Of a stretch of DNA of 64,000 bases, positions 1-7,983 are shown piece after piece. Location: positions 62,001 to 126,000 of the forward strand of contig CBIHON010000007.1 of NCBI GenBank assembly GCA_966211965.1, given 5' to 3'. The notes under the pieces were generated by a model. The model saw nothing but the letters and a program-made list of their open reading frames with translations, was not told the origin of the DNA and did not search any database. Within the stretch, counting starts at the first letter, position 1. Every line of letters starts with the position of its first letter. The DNA comes from CBIHON01 sp966211965. Lineage in GTDB: Bacteria; Pseudomonadota; Gammaproteobacteria; Burkholderiales; Burkholderiaceae_D. A program made the position numbers and the translations under genes.

Positions 1-201
1 GATAGGGGCCGGGCTGTTATTAATGATTCTTCCTGTCGTAACCGGCTGACCGGGAGGAAATACATCACCAGTCGGCATCGGATTCTGCTCGGAACCTGGC
101 CCTAAATTCGGCAAACCCAGGGGAGAAAGTATCTGTGAGTAAGCATGGAATGTCGAAACGGCGATGGTCAAAAACAGTATCAGATGCAAGATGCGATGCA
201 T
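1..201 (-). CDS. Secreted protein of unknown function (5' part only)
   Basis: The 67 codons seen open with ATG at 201 and run off the left edge, so only the N-terminus is present. Residues 1-22 form a typical signal peptide: His/Arg start, a hydrophobic LHLILFLTIAVS core and a cleavage site near HAYSQ. The exported part is rich in Pro and Gly with no domain I recognise. No strong Shine-Dalgarno is visible upstream. The call rests on the signal peptide and the open frame; the function is unknown. Confidence 0.5.
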   Translation of the reverse strand, partial: MHRILHLILFLTIAVSTFHAYSQILSPLGLPNLGPGSEQNPMPTGDVFPPGQPVTTGRIINNSPAPI

Positions 202-515
202 AGTGTCTTCAGTTTAGGCAAACGACCGATGGGTTTGGAAAGGTCAGACCATTCCTGCTGTCGGAACGATTTTACACTAAGGTAACACTATAAAAATTCA
301 AAAGGGAAACCAAAATTTCAAATTTTGGCAAGGGTGTTGTTTCTTGTTCTGTCCCTTGACTGTATTGCATTTTCAAGCTTCCAGCGCACGTCCGCGAGCA
401 CGGCAAAATCCTTGCCGTTGCGAAGTTTCAGCTTAATCATGAATTTCGGATACTACATCGCTGTGGAGCAAGACGACCGGCAAATCCCCGCTCCCTTGCC
501 CCATTTTTCCCTCCT
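202..515. other. Intergenic stretch with no recognised gene
   Basis: This is A/T-richer than its surroundings around 270-330, as expected for a promoter region of the leftward secreted-protein gene. The open frame on the plus strand across 325-684 shows no protein-like composition and overlaps the real minus-strand gene. I see no RNA gene or repeat. Confidence 0.4.
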
Positions 516-839
516 TCAATCGCTTGCTTCGTCGTGTTCCGGTTGCCTGAATTGCGAGGGCGGAGTACCGGCGCGGAATTTATTACGGCGGTCTCCCATC
601 AATACCCGCAGATCCCGGATGCTCAGCCCGCTCACCTCATGCATCCGGATAAGCATCGACGCGCCCACCGGAAGCCTGCGATGACGAATCTTGCTGAGAA
701 CGGGCGGCGCCACTTCAAGTGCTTTCGACAACGCCGCATCGTTTTTCAGTTGCATGATATCGCGTAGAGAATCCAGAAGATTGTTGGGGTCGTACACCGG
801 ATCTTGCAATAGTTTTTGTCCATCTGTATCGATTGCCAT
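516..839 (-). CDS. Small hypothetical protein with helix-turn-helix-like core
   Basis: About 107 residues. The ATG at 839 was chosen; an in-frame TTG lies three codons upstream. The middle of the protein (LRDIMQLKNDAALSKALEV, then PPVLSKIRHRRLPV) has the spacing of a Cro/CI-type helix-turn-helix: a helix, a D-A-A-L-S-K-A-L recognition-like segment, then a Ser/Lys/Arg-rich helix. This suggests a small DNA-binding protein. It stands alone, with a 180-bp gap to the ferritin-like gene. The fold assignment is an inference from the pattern only. Confidence 0.55.
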   Translation of the reverse strand: MAIDTDGQKLLQDPVYDPNNLLDSLRDIMQLKNDAALSKALEVAPPVLSKIRHRRLPVGASMLIRMHEVSGLSIRDLRVLMGDRRNKFRAGTPPSQFRQPEHDEASD

Positions 840-1019
840 TTTTTTCAAACAGTAAGGTCATTCAATCCTTAAGAGCCAAATGATGGCTCTCGCACATTAT
901 TTATAGGAGGCCGGGTTACTTGCTGAAGCGAAATCTCTTGTCAATGCAAACTAAGCGCTGCAAAAAGAACCCGTTCCCAGCAGATGCCAGCCTCCTGCAT
1001 ATTTTGAGTTCGCTGCAGA

Positions 1020-1589
1020 TCAGCAGACCCTGGTGCCGGGGCCGGGCTCCTCCGCGGGAATCCCGGCCAGCAAGTCCGACATGTCTTCCGCATGCTCTTC
1101 TTCCACCGCCAATATTTCCTCCATTAAACGACGGCTGGTGGGATCCTTGTCACCAAGATAGCGGACGATTTCGCCATAACTCTCGATCGCGATACGCTCG
1201 GCAATCAGATTTTCCCTGATCATGTCGATCAGCGATTCGCCTTCCACATATTCGGCATGGCTGCGGCTGGTCAATCCGTCAGGTGAAAGATTCGGCTCAC
1301 CACCCAATTGAACAATTCGTTCCGCAATCCGGTCGGCGTGGTTTTGCTCTTCGTTGGAATGGGCCAAAAACTCATCCGCAACCCCTTGTGACTGGATACC
1401 TTTGGCCATGAAATAATGCCGGCGGTAACGCAGCGTGCAAACAATTTCCGTCGCCAGCGCCTCGTTCAATAGTTTCAATACCGTATCGCGATCAGCTCCA
1501 TAACCGGCGGTTACCGCGCCCTCTTCTATATGCTGACGTGCCCGTTGCCGTATGGTTTGTATGTCGCTCAGAAAAGTAGATTCACTCAT
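1020..1589 (-). CDS. Ferritin-like (bacterioferritin/Dps-type) protein
   Basis: About 189 residues of four-helix-bundle character. Two iron-ligand style ExxH motifs are visible: EEQNHAD in the second helix and EEEHAED in the last, with partner glutamates in NEALATEIVCTLRYR and ENLIAERIAIESYGE. Such proteins store iron or protect DNA from oxidants in the cytoplasm. The start is placed at 1589, because a GGAG lies just upstream of that ATG and overlaps the longer in-frame ATG at 1601. The Cys-terminated tail (GPGTRVC) is unusual. The neighbouring Hsp20 and hibernation-type genes suggest a stress locus, which is inference. Confidence 0.8.
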   Translation of the reverse strand: MSESTFLSDIQTIRQRARQHIEEGAVTAGYGADRDTVLKLLNEALATEIVCTLRYRRHYFMAKGIQSQGVADEFLAHSNEEQNHADRIAERIVQLGGEPNLSPDGLTSRSHAEYVEGESLIDMIRENLIAERIAIESYGEIVRYLGDKDPTSRRLMEEILAVEEEHAEDMSDLLAGIPAEEPGPGTRVC

Positions 1590-2137
1590 ATAGCTCTCCA
1601 TTAACGTCGTTCAAATTAAGTAAGCCGCAATTCTCTTGCGAGCTCCTGTCTACCCGGCATCGATTCTTCTATACCTACTCTCAAGTTCAACGATTCTCAT
1701 GACCAACTTTCAGTGCATCGATACACAGGCATTGGTGTTATCAATAAGAGCGTGGCGAGTACATTTTGTTCAGCCTATCGTATTGCGTTTGCGACCACGC
1801 ATGTCGTTGACGCTTTCCAGGCGGGAAGGTTCACACGCATTCTGCAAGCTCTGCATTTTCATGTCACTCGATTTTCTCCGCGCGATCTGATGATTTTCAA
1901 GACAGACAGAACCTTTCGCCGACACGAAGAATCAGAATTCGTAGGGGCCAATTCGTCTATACGCACGTCATTTCGCCATGTGCGAACCTGTGTTCGCCGT
2001 CACTTGCGTGATACAAAACAAGACGAGACAAGATGAGTTGGCCGCCTACGAAATCCAATCACTTCTTTTATATGGCTGCTTGACGCAGCCATGGCGCCGC
2101 AAGAAAAACATTCAGGGCACGATTCGCCGGAGACGGG
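1590..2137. other. 548-bp gap without a convincing gene
   Basis: Two overlapping plus-strand open frames (1636-1890, 1713-2036) have no family resemblance, no good ribosome binding site and shared codon bias with nothing nearby. The stretch probably contains the promoter of the downstream frameshifted gene at 2138 and of the ferritin-like gene. No repeat or RNA gene was recognised. Confidence 0.35.
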
Positions 2138-2519
2138 ATGAAAACGCGAATTCATTACCACAACATCGGCAAACCGGCTCATGCCAGATCGGAAGAGCTT
2201 ACGCATCATTTTGTCGAGCAGCATCTTGAACCGCGCCTGTCGAAACTCAATCCGGAACTGCTCAGCTCCATGTGCATCTGGAAAGGAACAACCATCGCTC
2301 ACACTATCAAGTCAAACTCCAACTCAAACTGCCGAACAGCGCATTGGTGAGCGAAGAAGAAGTCAAGCGCTGGGCGATTTTTTGCGCGAGCGGCTAAAAG
2401 AAGTGGGATGCGTCCCCACCGCAAGCGAGCAGCCCTCGACTTATCCGGTGCTGCTTTCTTTGACAGACACGCCGGGGTTGATGGAACTTTTCGACGAAAT
2501 TACCAAGGGTGAAAAATGA
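2138..2519 (+). pseudogene. Frameshifted ribosome-hibernation (HPF/RaiA-like) gene
   Basis: Three frames together read as one protein. The first (from ATG 2138) gives MKTRIHYHNIGKPAHARSEE and a His/Glu-rich helix. Near 2261 the resemblance moves to another frame (QLHVHLERNNHRSHYQVKLQ, then LPNSALVSEEEVKRW), a strand-strand pattern with the LHVHLER signature of ribosome-associated HPF/YfiA proteins. At the T run around 2376-2382 it shifts again to LRERLKEVG. Two single-base losses would explain this. Such proteins bind the 30S subunit in stationary phase. The Hsp20 gene 105 bp downstream fits a stress locus. Real decay and homopolymer sequencing error cannot be separated here. Confidence 0.5.
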
Positions 2520-2627
2520 AGGCGAAAATCCGAGGCAAGCATTGAAATTTCGCCAGGCGCACGCATTTTTTGCACAGGCCGAGACATCGGCACATGGAGA
2601 AATTCATAGTCTTGATGGAGGTAAATG

Positions 2628-3134
2628 ATGAAACTCGATGAGATCAAACAGGGCTTTTCTTCCTTCCTGGATTCGGTGGCCGAAGGCTGGCAACACCTGC
2701 GTCAGTCGGCCTCCAGCGCGCTGACAGGATTCAAGCCCGGCGAGCATACCAATCTGCCGTTGCGAAACGATATCGACGATGCGTTTTACATGCCCTCCAT
2801 AGGCTGGTCCATGCTGGGCGGCGATCTGTTTGAAGACGACAGGCGGGTGGTGGTGCGCCTGGAAATACCGGGCATGGACAAGAACGAACTGGACGTCAAG
2901 GTGCAAGACGATACGCTGGTGGTGCGCGGCGAAAAGCGTTTCGAACGCGAGAACACCGAAGGACGCTATCGCACGCTGCAATGCGCTTACGGAAATTTCC
3001 GCCGCGTCGTGCCCTTGCCGGCCGCCGTCCATGCCGACCAGGCCAAGGCCAGCTATCGCGATGGGGTGCTGCGGGTCGAGCTGCCCAAAGTCCAGGCGGA
3101 TAAACCGCGCCAGTCGACGGTAAGAGTCGATTGA
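2628..3134 (+). CDS. Hsp20/alpha-crystallin small heat shock protein
   Basis: About 168 residues. The C-terminal two thirds is an alpha-crystallin domain: VVVRLEIPGMDKNELDVKVQ, DTLVVRGEKRF, then YGNFRRVVPLPAAV and DGVLRVELPK, in the usual order of beta strands. It acts as an ATP-independent holdase for unfolding cytoplasmic proteins. The N-terminal 60 residues are an amphipathic, Trp/Phe-containing arm typical of the family. GGAGG at about 2615 precedes ATG codons at 2625 and 2628; the latter has the better spacing. No clear sigma-32 promoter was seen. Confidence 0.92.
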   Translation: MKLDEIKQGFSSFLDSVAEGWQHLRQSASSALTGFKPGEHTNLPLRNDIDDAFYMPSIGWSMLGGDLFEDDRRVVVRLEIPGMDKNELDVKVQDDTLVVRGEKRFERENTEGRYRTLQCAYGNFRRVVPLPAAVHADQAKASYRDGVLRVELPKVQADKPRQSTVRVD

Positions 3135-3280
3135 CAGCGATCGGTACCCGGGGTGAGCTGGGTCAAATTTGCCAAGCGATGAGCACGCGTAATGTGGGGC
3201 ATGCGCGGACAAATCAAGAATCACCGCCTGAACGCGCGGGGACGACATCCGGTCTAAATGTGCGTCAGAAGGAGATGGCT

Positions 3281-3544
3281 ATGCGCACCCTCATTTTATT
3301 GTTCTCCAGCCTGGTCTTGCTTGCTGCCTGCGCCACGCCAGAGCAGCAAGCCGCACAGGCACAACGGCAAATGGACAACATGATCGTGATCTACGGTCCC
3401 GCCTGCGAAAAGCTGGGCTATGCGGCCAGAACCGATTTCTGGCGCAATTGCATCCTGCAGCTCAGCGCGAAAGACGATTTTGCGCGCTATCAGAGCCCAG
3501 CGAGTTCGATGAGCTTTGGCTTGCACCTGGGGTATTGGCACTAG
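3281..3544 (+). CDS. Small lipoprotein of unknown function
   Basis: About 87 residues. Start at 3281 is set by AAGGAG six bases upstream; an ATG at 3275 overlaps that site. The N-terminus MRTLILLFSSLVLLAACATP is a lipoprotein signal peptide with an LAAC lipobox, so the mature protein should be lipidated on Cys18 or nearby and anchored in the envelope. The mature part begins with a Gln/Ala-rich helix and has two further cysteines (GPACEKLG, NCILQL) that could form a disulphide. Similar tiny lipoproteins are common in Burkholderiales but have no assigned role. Confidence 0.7.
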   Translation: MRTLILLFSSLVLLAACATPEQQAAQAQRQMDNMIVIYGPACEKLGYAARTDFWRNCILQLSAKDDFARYQSPASSMSFGLHLGYWH

Positions 3545-3573
3545 TGCCTGTTTGAACTCATGACAGGCCCTAA
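3543..3573. repeat. Decayed copy of IS-related hairpin end
   Basis: The segment reads TGCCTGTttGAACTCATGAC followed by AGGCCCTA. It matches the tip of the 52-bp hairpins at 10024 and 58951 with several substitutions, and directly abuts the stop codon of the small lipoprotein gene. It is probably an old excision or insertion scar; it may now work as a weak terminator. Confidence 0.35.
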
Positions 3574-3610
3574 GATTAATCGCGATTTCACGCGAACTTT
3601 TTTGTAAGAA

Positions 3611-3632
3611 CGTGCCCTGCGCGCAGGGCACG
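3611..3632. repeat. 22-bp perfect palindrome
   Basis: Arms CGTGCCCTGCG and CGCAGGGCACG meet with no loop. It lies between the convergent lipoprotein and DUF2892 genes and could be part of a bidirectional transcription stop, though no T run follows it closely. Only the symmetry is seen; function is inferred. Confidence 0.35.
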
Positions 3633-3717
3633 CTCCTATTCCCCCGAAGAAAATCCTTCCGGGTCAAAAAAACACTGATTTTAAGAGCGTACCTGACATA
3701 TACACGCGCAAAGCGGC

Positions 3718-3909
3718 TTACCGGCTGCAAGTCCGGATACCGAACAACGTGTACAACGGGCACCACCGAACCAGCCCCGTCACCAGCGGTACCATGCCGA
3801 TCAAGCCCAGCCATTTCTGATCGCACGGCAAGATAAAAAACAGGCTGAAAAAAGCGACGCCCAACAGCAGGCGAACCACGCGGTCCAGGGTTCCGACATT
3901 TGCTTTCAC
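3718..3909 (-). CDS. DUF2892 (YgaP-like) small membrane protein
   Basis: About 63 residues read from a GTG at 3909 preceded by GGAG. The protein starts VKANVGTLDRVVRLLLG, then has two hydrophobic helices (GVAFFSLFFILPC, LGLIGMVPLVTGLVRWCP) and ends PLYTLFGIRTC. This NVGxxDRxxR...GLxRWCPLY layout is that of DUF2892 inner-membrane proteins. The longer open frame upstream of the GTG has no such match. It lies 99 bp downstream of a Crp/Fnr regulator on the same strand, a pairing seen elsewhere, so it may be its target. Exact role unknown. Confidence 0.8.
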   Translation of the reverse strand: MKANVGTLDRVVRLLLGVAFFSLFFILPCDQKWLGLIGMVPLVTGLVRWCPLYTLFGIRTCSR

Positions 3910-4008
3910 GATTGCGCTCCATTGATAGTAAGGATGGCGCAAGAATAGGCCGGAAAGCCGTTGCCGTATGTAACCCAGGTCACATTCGCGCCGGCAACCG
4001 ATGTGCAA

Positions 4009-4710
4009 TCAGCGTGCCTCGGCCAAGCGGCGCAACTGCTGGCGCGCGATCACTTCGATCCGTCCGCGCGCCAGCACCAGCATGCCCTGGCGCGCAAACT
4101 CATCCAGCAAGCGGCTGATCATTTCCCGCACCGTGCCCAGTTCATCAGCCAGTTGCTGATGTGTGATCGGTATCACGGCCCCACCCTGCTGCGCATCATG
4201 CGCCAGCAGCGCCGCCGCCAACCGCACGTCCAGCCGCAACGTGCTCACCTCTTCCACCAACAGCATGACATTCACCAGCCGCTCGCCCAGCATGCGAAAC
4301 ATCGCGCTGCGAAACGGCGCCACTGTCGCCATCCACTGCTCGAACATCGGCGGCGGCATCACCACCATCGTGGTCGGCTCGCACGTGACGCCGCAAGCAG
4401 GATAGGCATCGCCGCCCAGCAGGCAACCGAGCGAGAGAATGCAAGCCTCGCTGGGCGCAACCCGGTACAACTCGATGCTGCGGCCGTTGGCAAGCGGCCG
4501 ATACACCCGTACCGCGCCCGCCAGCAGCAAGGGAAAACCGCGGCAACGCGCGCTGCGGTCGAACACCGGCGCACCGGTCGGCAGCTCGATCACCGGCAAT
4601 TGCGCCAGTTCGCGCAGCAGAGGCTGCGGCAACGACGCCAGCATGGATTGCGGCGACGACAGCGCAGCCAGCATGGCGGACAGTCTATCGCTCGCGGTCG
4701 CAGGATTCAT
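4009..4710 (-). CDS. Crp/Fnr-family transcriptional regulator
   Basis: About 233 residues. An N-terminal cyclic-nucleotide-like beta-roll is seen around VFDRSARCRGFPLLLAGAVR and SIELYRVAPSEACILSLGCL, followed by a long dimer helix and a winged helix-turn-helix (ITHQQLADELGTVREMISRL). The HTH with xxTxREMxSR is typical of Crp/Fnr. It lacks the N-terminal four-cysteine cluster of true Fnr, so it is not an obvious iron-sulphur oxygen sensor, although cysteines in the roll could sense redox. Start at 4710 has GGAG seven bases upstream. It probably regulates the small membrane protein downstream. Confidence 0.85.
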   Translation of the reverse strand: MNPATASDRLSAMLAALSSPQSMLASLPQPLLRELAQLPVIELPTGAPVFDRSARCRGFPLLLAGAVRVYRPLANGRSIELYRVAPSEACILSLGCLLGGDAYPACGVTCEPTTMVVMPPPMFEQWMATVAPFRSAMFRMLGERLVNVMLLVEEVSTLRLDVRLAAALLAHDAQQGGAVIPITHQQLADELGTVREMISRLLDEFARQGMLVLARGRIEVIARQQLRRLAEAR

Positions 4711-4807
4711 CGTGTCTCCGGTAGGCAAAAAATGGGAGCGCCGCCGGCTCACCCCGCAAGCGCCGAGTCATTGTATGCGAAGCCGCAGCGCCCAACCATG
4801 CAGCAGA

Positions 4808-5971
4808 TCAAGTACCGGTCACGCGCCGAGTCTCATCGATCGGCAGCAATTCGTGCAGCACCAGGCCTGTCTCCTCCGGCACCTCGACAAGCCAACCAGC
4901 CTGCGTAATGGCGCGCCTCGCATCCTGATAACCCTGGTCCCAGCGCCATGCGATCGAGCCTTTGGAAAAATTGATGTCCTTCCACGCCATGTGCCAATCG
5001 CGCCCGGAATACGGCAAGCGCACGATATGCATGGTGCTGTCGCAGCCGAGCGCGGCAAGCTCATCGACAATGGCGGCGGTCCGCGCGTGTTCCGGCAGGT
5101 TGGCATACATCTCGCGCAATTTGTGCTGCAAGTCATGGGTGCGAAGGTAGTCTTCGATGTGGCGCTTGGAGCGCGAGGCAAAGGTCACGTCCTTGACCCG
5201 CGTCTGCACTTCATCGAGCGTGGTCGGCTCCGGCCCTTCGGCGCTCCACAAGTCGACCATGAAACACAAGGAATCGACATGCGGCAAATCGTCCAGCACC
5301 GTCTCCAGCGGCGTGTTCGAATACAGGCCGCCATCCCAATACAATTCGCCATCGATGCGCACCGGCGGGAAGCCCGGCGGCAAGGCGCCGCTGGCACGAA
5401 TGTGATCCGCGCTCAGCGCCTGCCGGACATTATCGAAACGGACCAGCTCGCCGGTCTTCACATGCATCGCATTGACGGTCAGACGCATGCCGCCCGGTGC
5501 GTTCAAATAATCGAAATCGACCAACTCGCCGAGCGTGCCGGCCAAGGCCGTGGTGTCGTAAAAACTGGCCATCTCGGGCTGCACCGCCAAACCGGCCGGA
5601 AACAGGCTGAACAGGCGCGGCGCAAAGAAACCCGGCATGCCGCGCAATACGGTATCGAGGGTCGACATCCAGACATTGGCGCGGCGCTGCATGTCAGGTA
5701 CCTGCGCCGGATCAATGCCGTCCCGATGCGACATCCGGTCCCAAAACTCCCGCAGCCGTTGCACGCGCCGTTCCTCCGGGTTGCCGGCCAGGAGCGCGGC
5801 GTTGATGGCGCCGATCGATGTGCCGACGATCCAGTCCGGCGCCAACCCGTGCTCATGCAAGGCCTGATACACGCCGGCCTGATACGCCCCCAGCGCCCCG
5901 CCGCCCTGCAACACCAGGACGATACGCAGCCCTTGCGGATTCAATTTATTCACTGTCTTCATCATCCCCAT
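4808..5971 (-). CDS. Patatin-like phospholipase
   Basis: About 387 residues. The patatin fold is marked by the oxyanion-hole motif QGGGALGAYQAGVYQAL, the nucleophile elbow GTSIGAINAAL (Ser of GxSxG) and the dyad aspartate in WDGGLYSNTP. The C-terminal region (VKDVTFASRSKRHIEDYLRT onward) matches the extension found in bacterial RssA-like patatins with a DUF3734 tail. It should hydrolyse membrane or acyl-ester lipids. No signal peptide is visible, so it is probably cytoplasmic. The start lies in a cluster of three ATGs (5962, 5965, 5971); AAGGG is nearest to 5971. It is a single gene with a hairpin element upstream. Confidence 0.88.
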   Translation of the reverse strand: MGMMKTVNKLNPQGLRIVLVLQGGGALGAYQAGVYQALHEHGLAPDWIVGTSIGAINAALLAGNPEERRVQRLREFWDRMSHRDGIDPAQVPDMQRRANVWMSTLDTVLRGMPGFFAPRLFSLFPAGLAVQPEMASFYDTTALAGTLGELVDFDYLNAPGGMRLTVNAMHVKTGELVRFDNVRQALSADHIRASGALPPGFPPVRIDGELYWDGGLYSNTPLETVLDDLPHVDSLCFMVDLWSAEGPEPTTLDEVQTRVKDVTFASRSKRHIEDYLRTHDLQHKLREMYANLPEHARTAAIVDELAALGCDSTMHIVRLPYSGRDWHMAWKDINFSKGSIAWRWDQGYQDARRAITQAGWLVEVPEETGLVLHELLPIDETRRVTGT

Positions 5972-6117
5972 GCCCTTGGTTCTCCAATCGATGCGCGCAC
6001 AGCCACCCCGGCCAGTATTTTCATTCAGTGCCCCATGATCAAATGTAGCATTGCTTTTCCAACATGATGTTATAGGCTGGATTCTCGGCAAGATCGGTGC
6101 GCTTGCGCACATAGGCG

Positions 6118-6230
6118 CCGCGCAGGAACAGGTTGCACAATTTTGCTGGCCATGGTCGGCACGCTGCTGCGTCGCGCGTCTTCTTCGTACCGGCTACGAC
6201 CGCCAAATTGTGCAACTTATTCCTGCGCGG
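6118..6230. repeat. Hairpin element with 27-bp imperfect inverted repeats
   Basis: Left arm 6118-6145 (CGCGCAGGAACAGGTTGCAC core) and right arm 6204-6230 are reverse complements with two mismatches, separated by about 58 bp. It lies between the divergent patatin and aldo/keto reductase genes, where both promoters must be. The short open frames across it are accidental. The arms look like terminal repeats of a small non-autonomous element; no matching transposase is in the window. Confidence 0.55.
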
Positions 6231-6313
6231 ACCCATAGTGTCAGCAAGAGCGAGCCGCGGCACAACATGCTAGAGTGATCCATCAAATCCAATCACCCAC
6301 CACAGGAACGACG

Positions 6314-7321
6314 ATGAAATACAATCGCCTCGGCAAAAGCAATCTGAAAGTTTCCGCCCTCTGCCTGGGCACCATGATGTTCGGCGACCAGACCGAACTG
6401 GAAGAAGCGCAAAACATCGTAGCCGCTTCACGCGAGCACGGCCTCAACTTCATCGACACCGCCGACGTCTACAGCAAAGGCGGATCGGAACAAATGGTCG
6501 GCAAACTGTTGCAAGGCCAGCGCCATGACTGGGTGCTGGCGACCAAGCTCGGCAACTCCATGAGCGCCCTGCCCAATCAATCGAATTACTCGCGCAACTG
6601 GATGATCCGCGAAGTCGACGCCAGCCTGGCGCGGCTGGCCACCGATCATGTCGACATCCTGTACCTGCATCGCGACTATCACGAAGAAAACCTGGAAGAG
6701 GCCGTGCAAACGCTAGGCGACCTGATCCGCGCCGGCAAGATCCGCGCGTTCGGCCTGTCCAATTTCCGCGGCTGGCGCATCGCCGAAGTGGTGCGCCTGT
6801 GCCAGCAAAGTGGCGTGCCGCTGCCGGTCGTATGCCAGCCGTATTACAACCTGCTCAATCGGGGGCCGGAGGTGGAAATTCTGCCGGCCTGCGCGCACTA
6901 CGGAATCGGCGTCGTGCCCTACAGTCCGATCGCGCGCGGCGTACTGACCGGCAAGTACCCGCCCGGCCAGGCAGCGCCCGAAGGCACGCGCGCCGGACGC
7001 GGCGACAAGCGCATGATGGAAACCGAGTTCCGCGAAGAGTCGCTTGTGATTGCGCAAAAACTCAAGGAGCACTGCGATGCGCGCGGGGTGAAACTCGGGC
7101 AGTTCGCGACGGCGTGGGTGCTGGCAAATCGGCTGGTGTCTTCGGTGATCGCCGGGCCGCGGACGCTGGCGCAGATGGAAGATTATTTTCCGGCGCTTGA
7201 GATTGCGCTGTCGGCGGCAGAGGAGAGCTTGGTCGATGAGCTGGTGACGCCTGGGCATGCGTCGACGGCAGGCTATAACGATCCGGTTTATCCGTTTTTT
7301 GGACGGGTTCTTGCGCGGTAG
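6314..7321 (+). CDS. Aldo/keto reductase
   Basis: About 335 residues, the usual size for a YajO/YdjG-like enzyme. The TIM-barrel landmarks are in order: LCLGTMMFGDQ, the catalytic Asp/Tyr segment FIDTADVYSKGGSE, the lysine in VLATKLG, the histidine in ILYLHRDYH, the GLSNFRGW strand and the C-terminal NADPH-binding SSVIAGPRTLAQ segment. It reduces aldehydes or ketones using NADPH; the substrate cannot be told. The ATG at 6314 is preceded by CAGGAACGACG. It is the only gene in its transcription unit. Confidence 0.92.
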   Translation: MKYNRLGKSNLKVSALCLGTMMFGDQTELEEAQNIVAASREHGLNFIDTADVYSKGGSEQMVGKLLQGQRHDWVLATKLGNSMSALPNQSNYSRNWMIREVDASLARLATDHVDILYLHRDYHEENLEEAVQTLGDLIRAGKIRAFGLSNFRGWRIAEVVRLCQQSGVPLPVVCQPYYNLLNRGPEVEILPACAHYGIGVVPYSPIARGVLTGKYPPGQAAPEGTRAGRGDKRMMETEFREESLVIAQKLKEHCDARGVKLGQFATAWVLANRLVSSVIAGPRTLAQMEDYFPALEIALSAAEESLVDELVTPGHASTAGYNDPVYPFFGRVLAR

Positions 7322-7347
7322 AGTCGTCAAAGAGGATGGTCGTGCCG

Positions 7348-7506
7348 ATGTTTGGTGTGACCATGCCCAAAGCTGGCGTCACAGACCCCGAGGATCAGGA
7401 GCAGCGTACTCGACTGCAGGCCCATATGTGGGATGCCGACGGTAAAGCGGCGAGCAACATCGTGCAATACAAGCAGTTCGTAATGAATCGAAGGGGTTTC
7501 TCTTAA
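7348..7506 (+). CDS. Possible 52-residue ORF, unrecognised
   Basis: ATG 7348 to TAA 7504-7506 encodes a charged small protein with an ending VQYKQFVMNRRGFS. It begins shortly after the aldo/keto reductase stop and has an AGAGG-like site about 10 bases upstream. Composition is protein-like, but no family is recognised. It may be a remnant of a larger gene. The rest of 7322-7614 holds nothing else I can support. Confidence 0.2.
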   Translation: MFGVTMPKAGVTDPEDQEQRTRLQAHMWDADGKAASNIVQYKQFVMNRRGFS

Positions 7507-7614
7507 GTCTGCGCGAAAACAAGCGACCGTCCTCGCTCTGCCTAACCGCCATGTAAAAAAGTGCGCGCCATGCAAATCCCGATCAAGGCCACAGAGCGAG
7601 GAAAGAAATACACG

Positions 7615-7971
7615 TTATGCCGGAAGCACCCAACGCCCCAAATAAACACCGGCAATCGTCGCCATCAGGCACGTTGCCGCACTCCCAACATAAAACAGAA
7701 TCAAAGAGGACCGGAACCAATTTTTGAACCGCCGGTACAACAGATCAACGAACACACAAGCAGATATGCCACATAGTAGACCAGTGATACCGGGAACCCA
7801 TAGTGCCAATCCTTCCGCATTTACTGAGTCCGCAGAAATAGAGAGCAGAATTGCATAGGCCGAAATTTGATCATATACCGCAAGCGGTCTGCGGCCTGCG
7901 CGAAACGGCAACCAAACCATAACCACCCCAAACACCAAAGAACCGGAGAAAAGCAGGAACGCGAACGGCAT
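7615..7971 (-). CDS. Small multi-pass membrane protein, unknown
   Basis: About 118 residues with hydrophobic helices at roughly 3-22, 35-48, 57-78 and 90-115, separated by short charged loops (FRAGRRPLAVYD, LYRRFKNWFRSS). It should be an inner-membrane protein. It begins 12 bp after the stop of the M23 peptidase gene on the same strand, so the two may be cotranscribed, but no clear ribosome binding site precedes it. No family is recognised. Confidence 0.5.
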   Translation of the reverse strand: MPFAFLLFSGSLVFGVVMVWLPFRAGRRPLAVYDQISAYAILLSISADSVNAEGLALWVPGITGLLCGISACVFVDLLYRRFKNWFRSSLILFYVGSAATCLMATIAGVYLGRWVLPA

Positions 7972-7983
7972 AGGAACAAGCCG

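Noticed and set aside
1636..2036. Two overlapping plus-strand ORFs
   Set aside because: They have no ribosome binding site, family pattern or neighbour relation.
4439..6067. 542-residue plus-strand open frame
   Set aside because: It is antisense to the Crp/Fnr and patatin genes, which have complete motifs.
6051..6278. Short ORFs across the hairpin element
   Set aside because: They are opposite-strand mirror frames through the inverted repeats.
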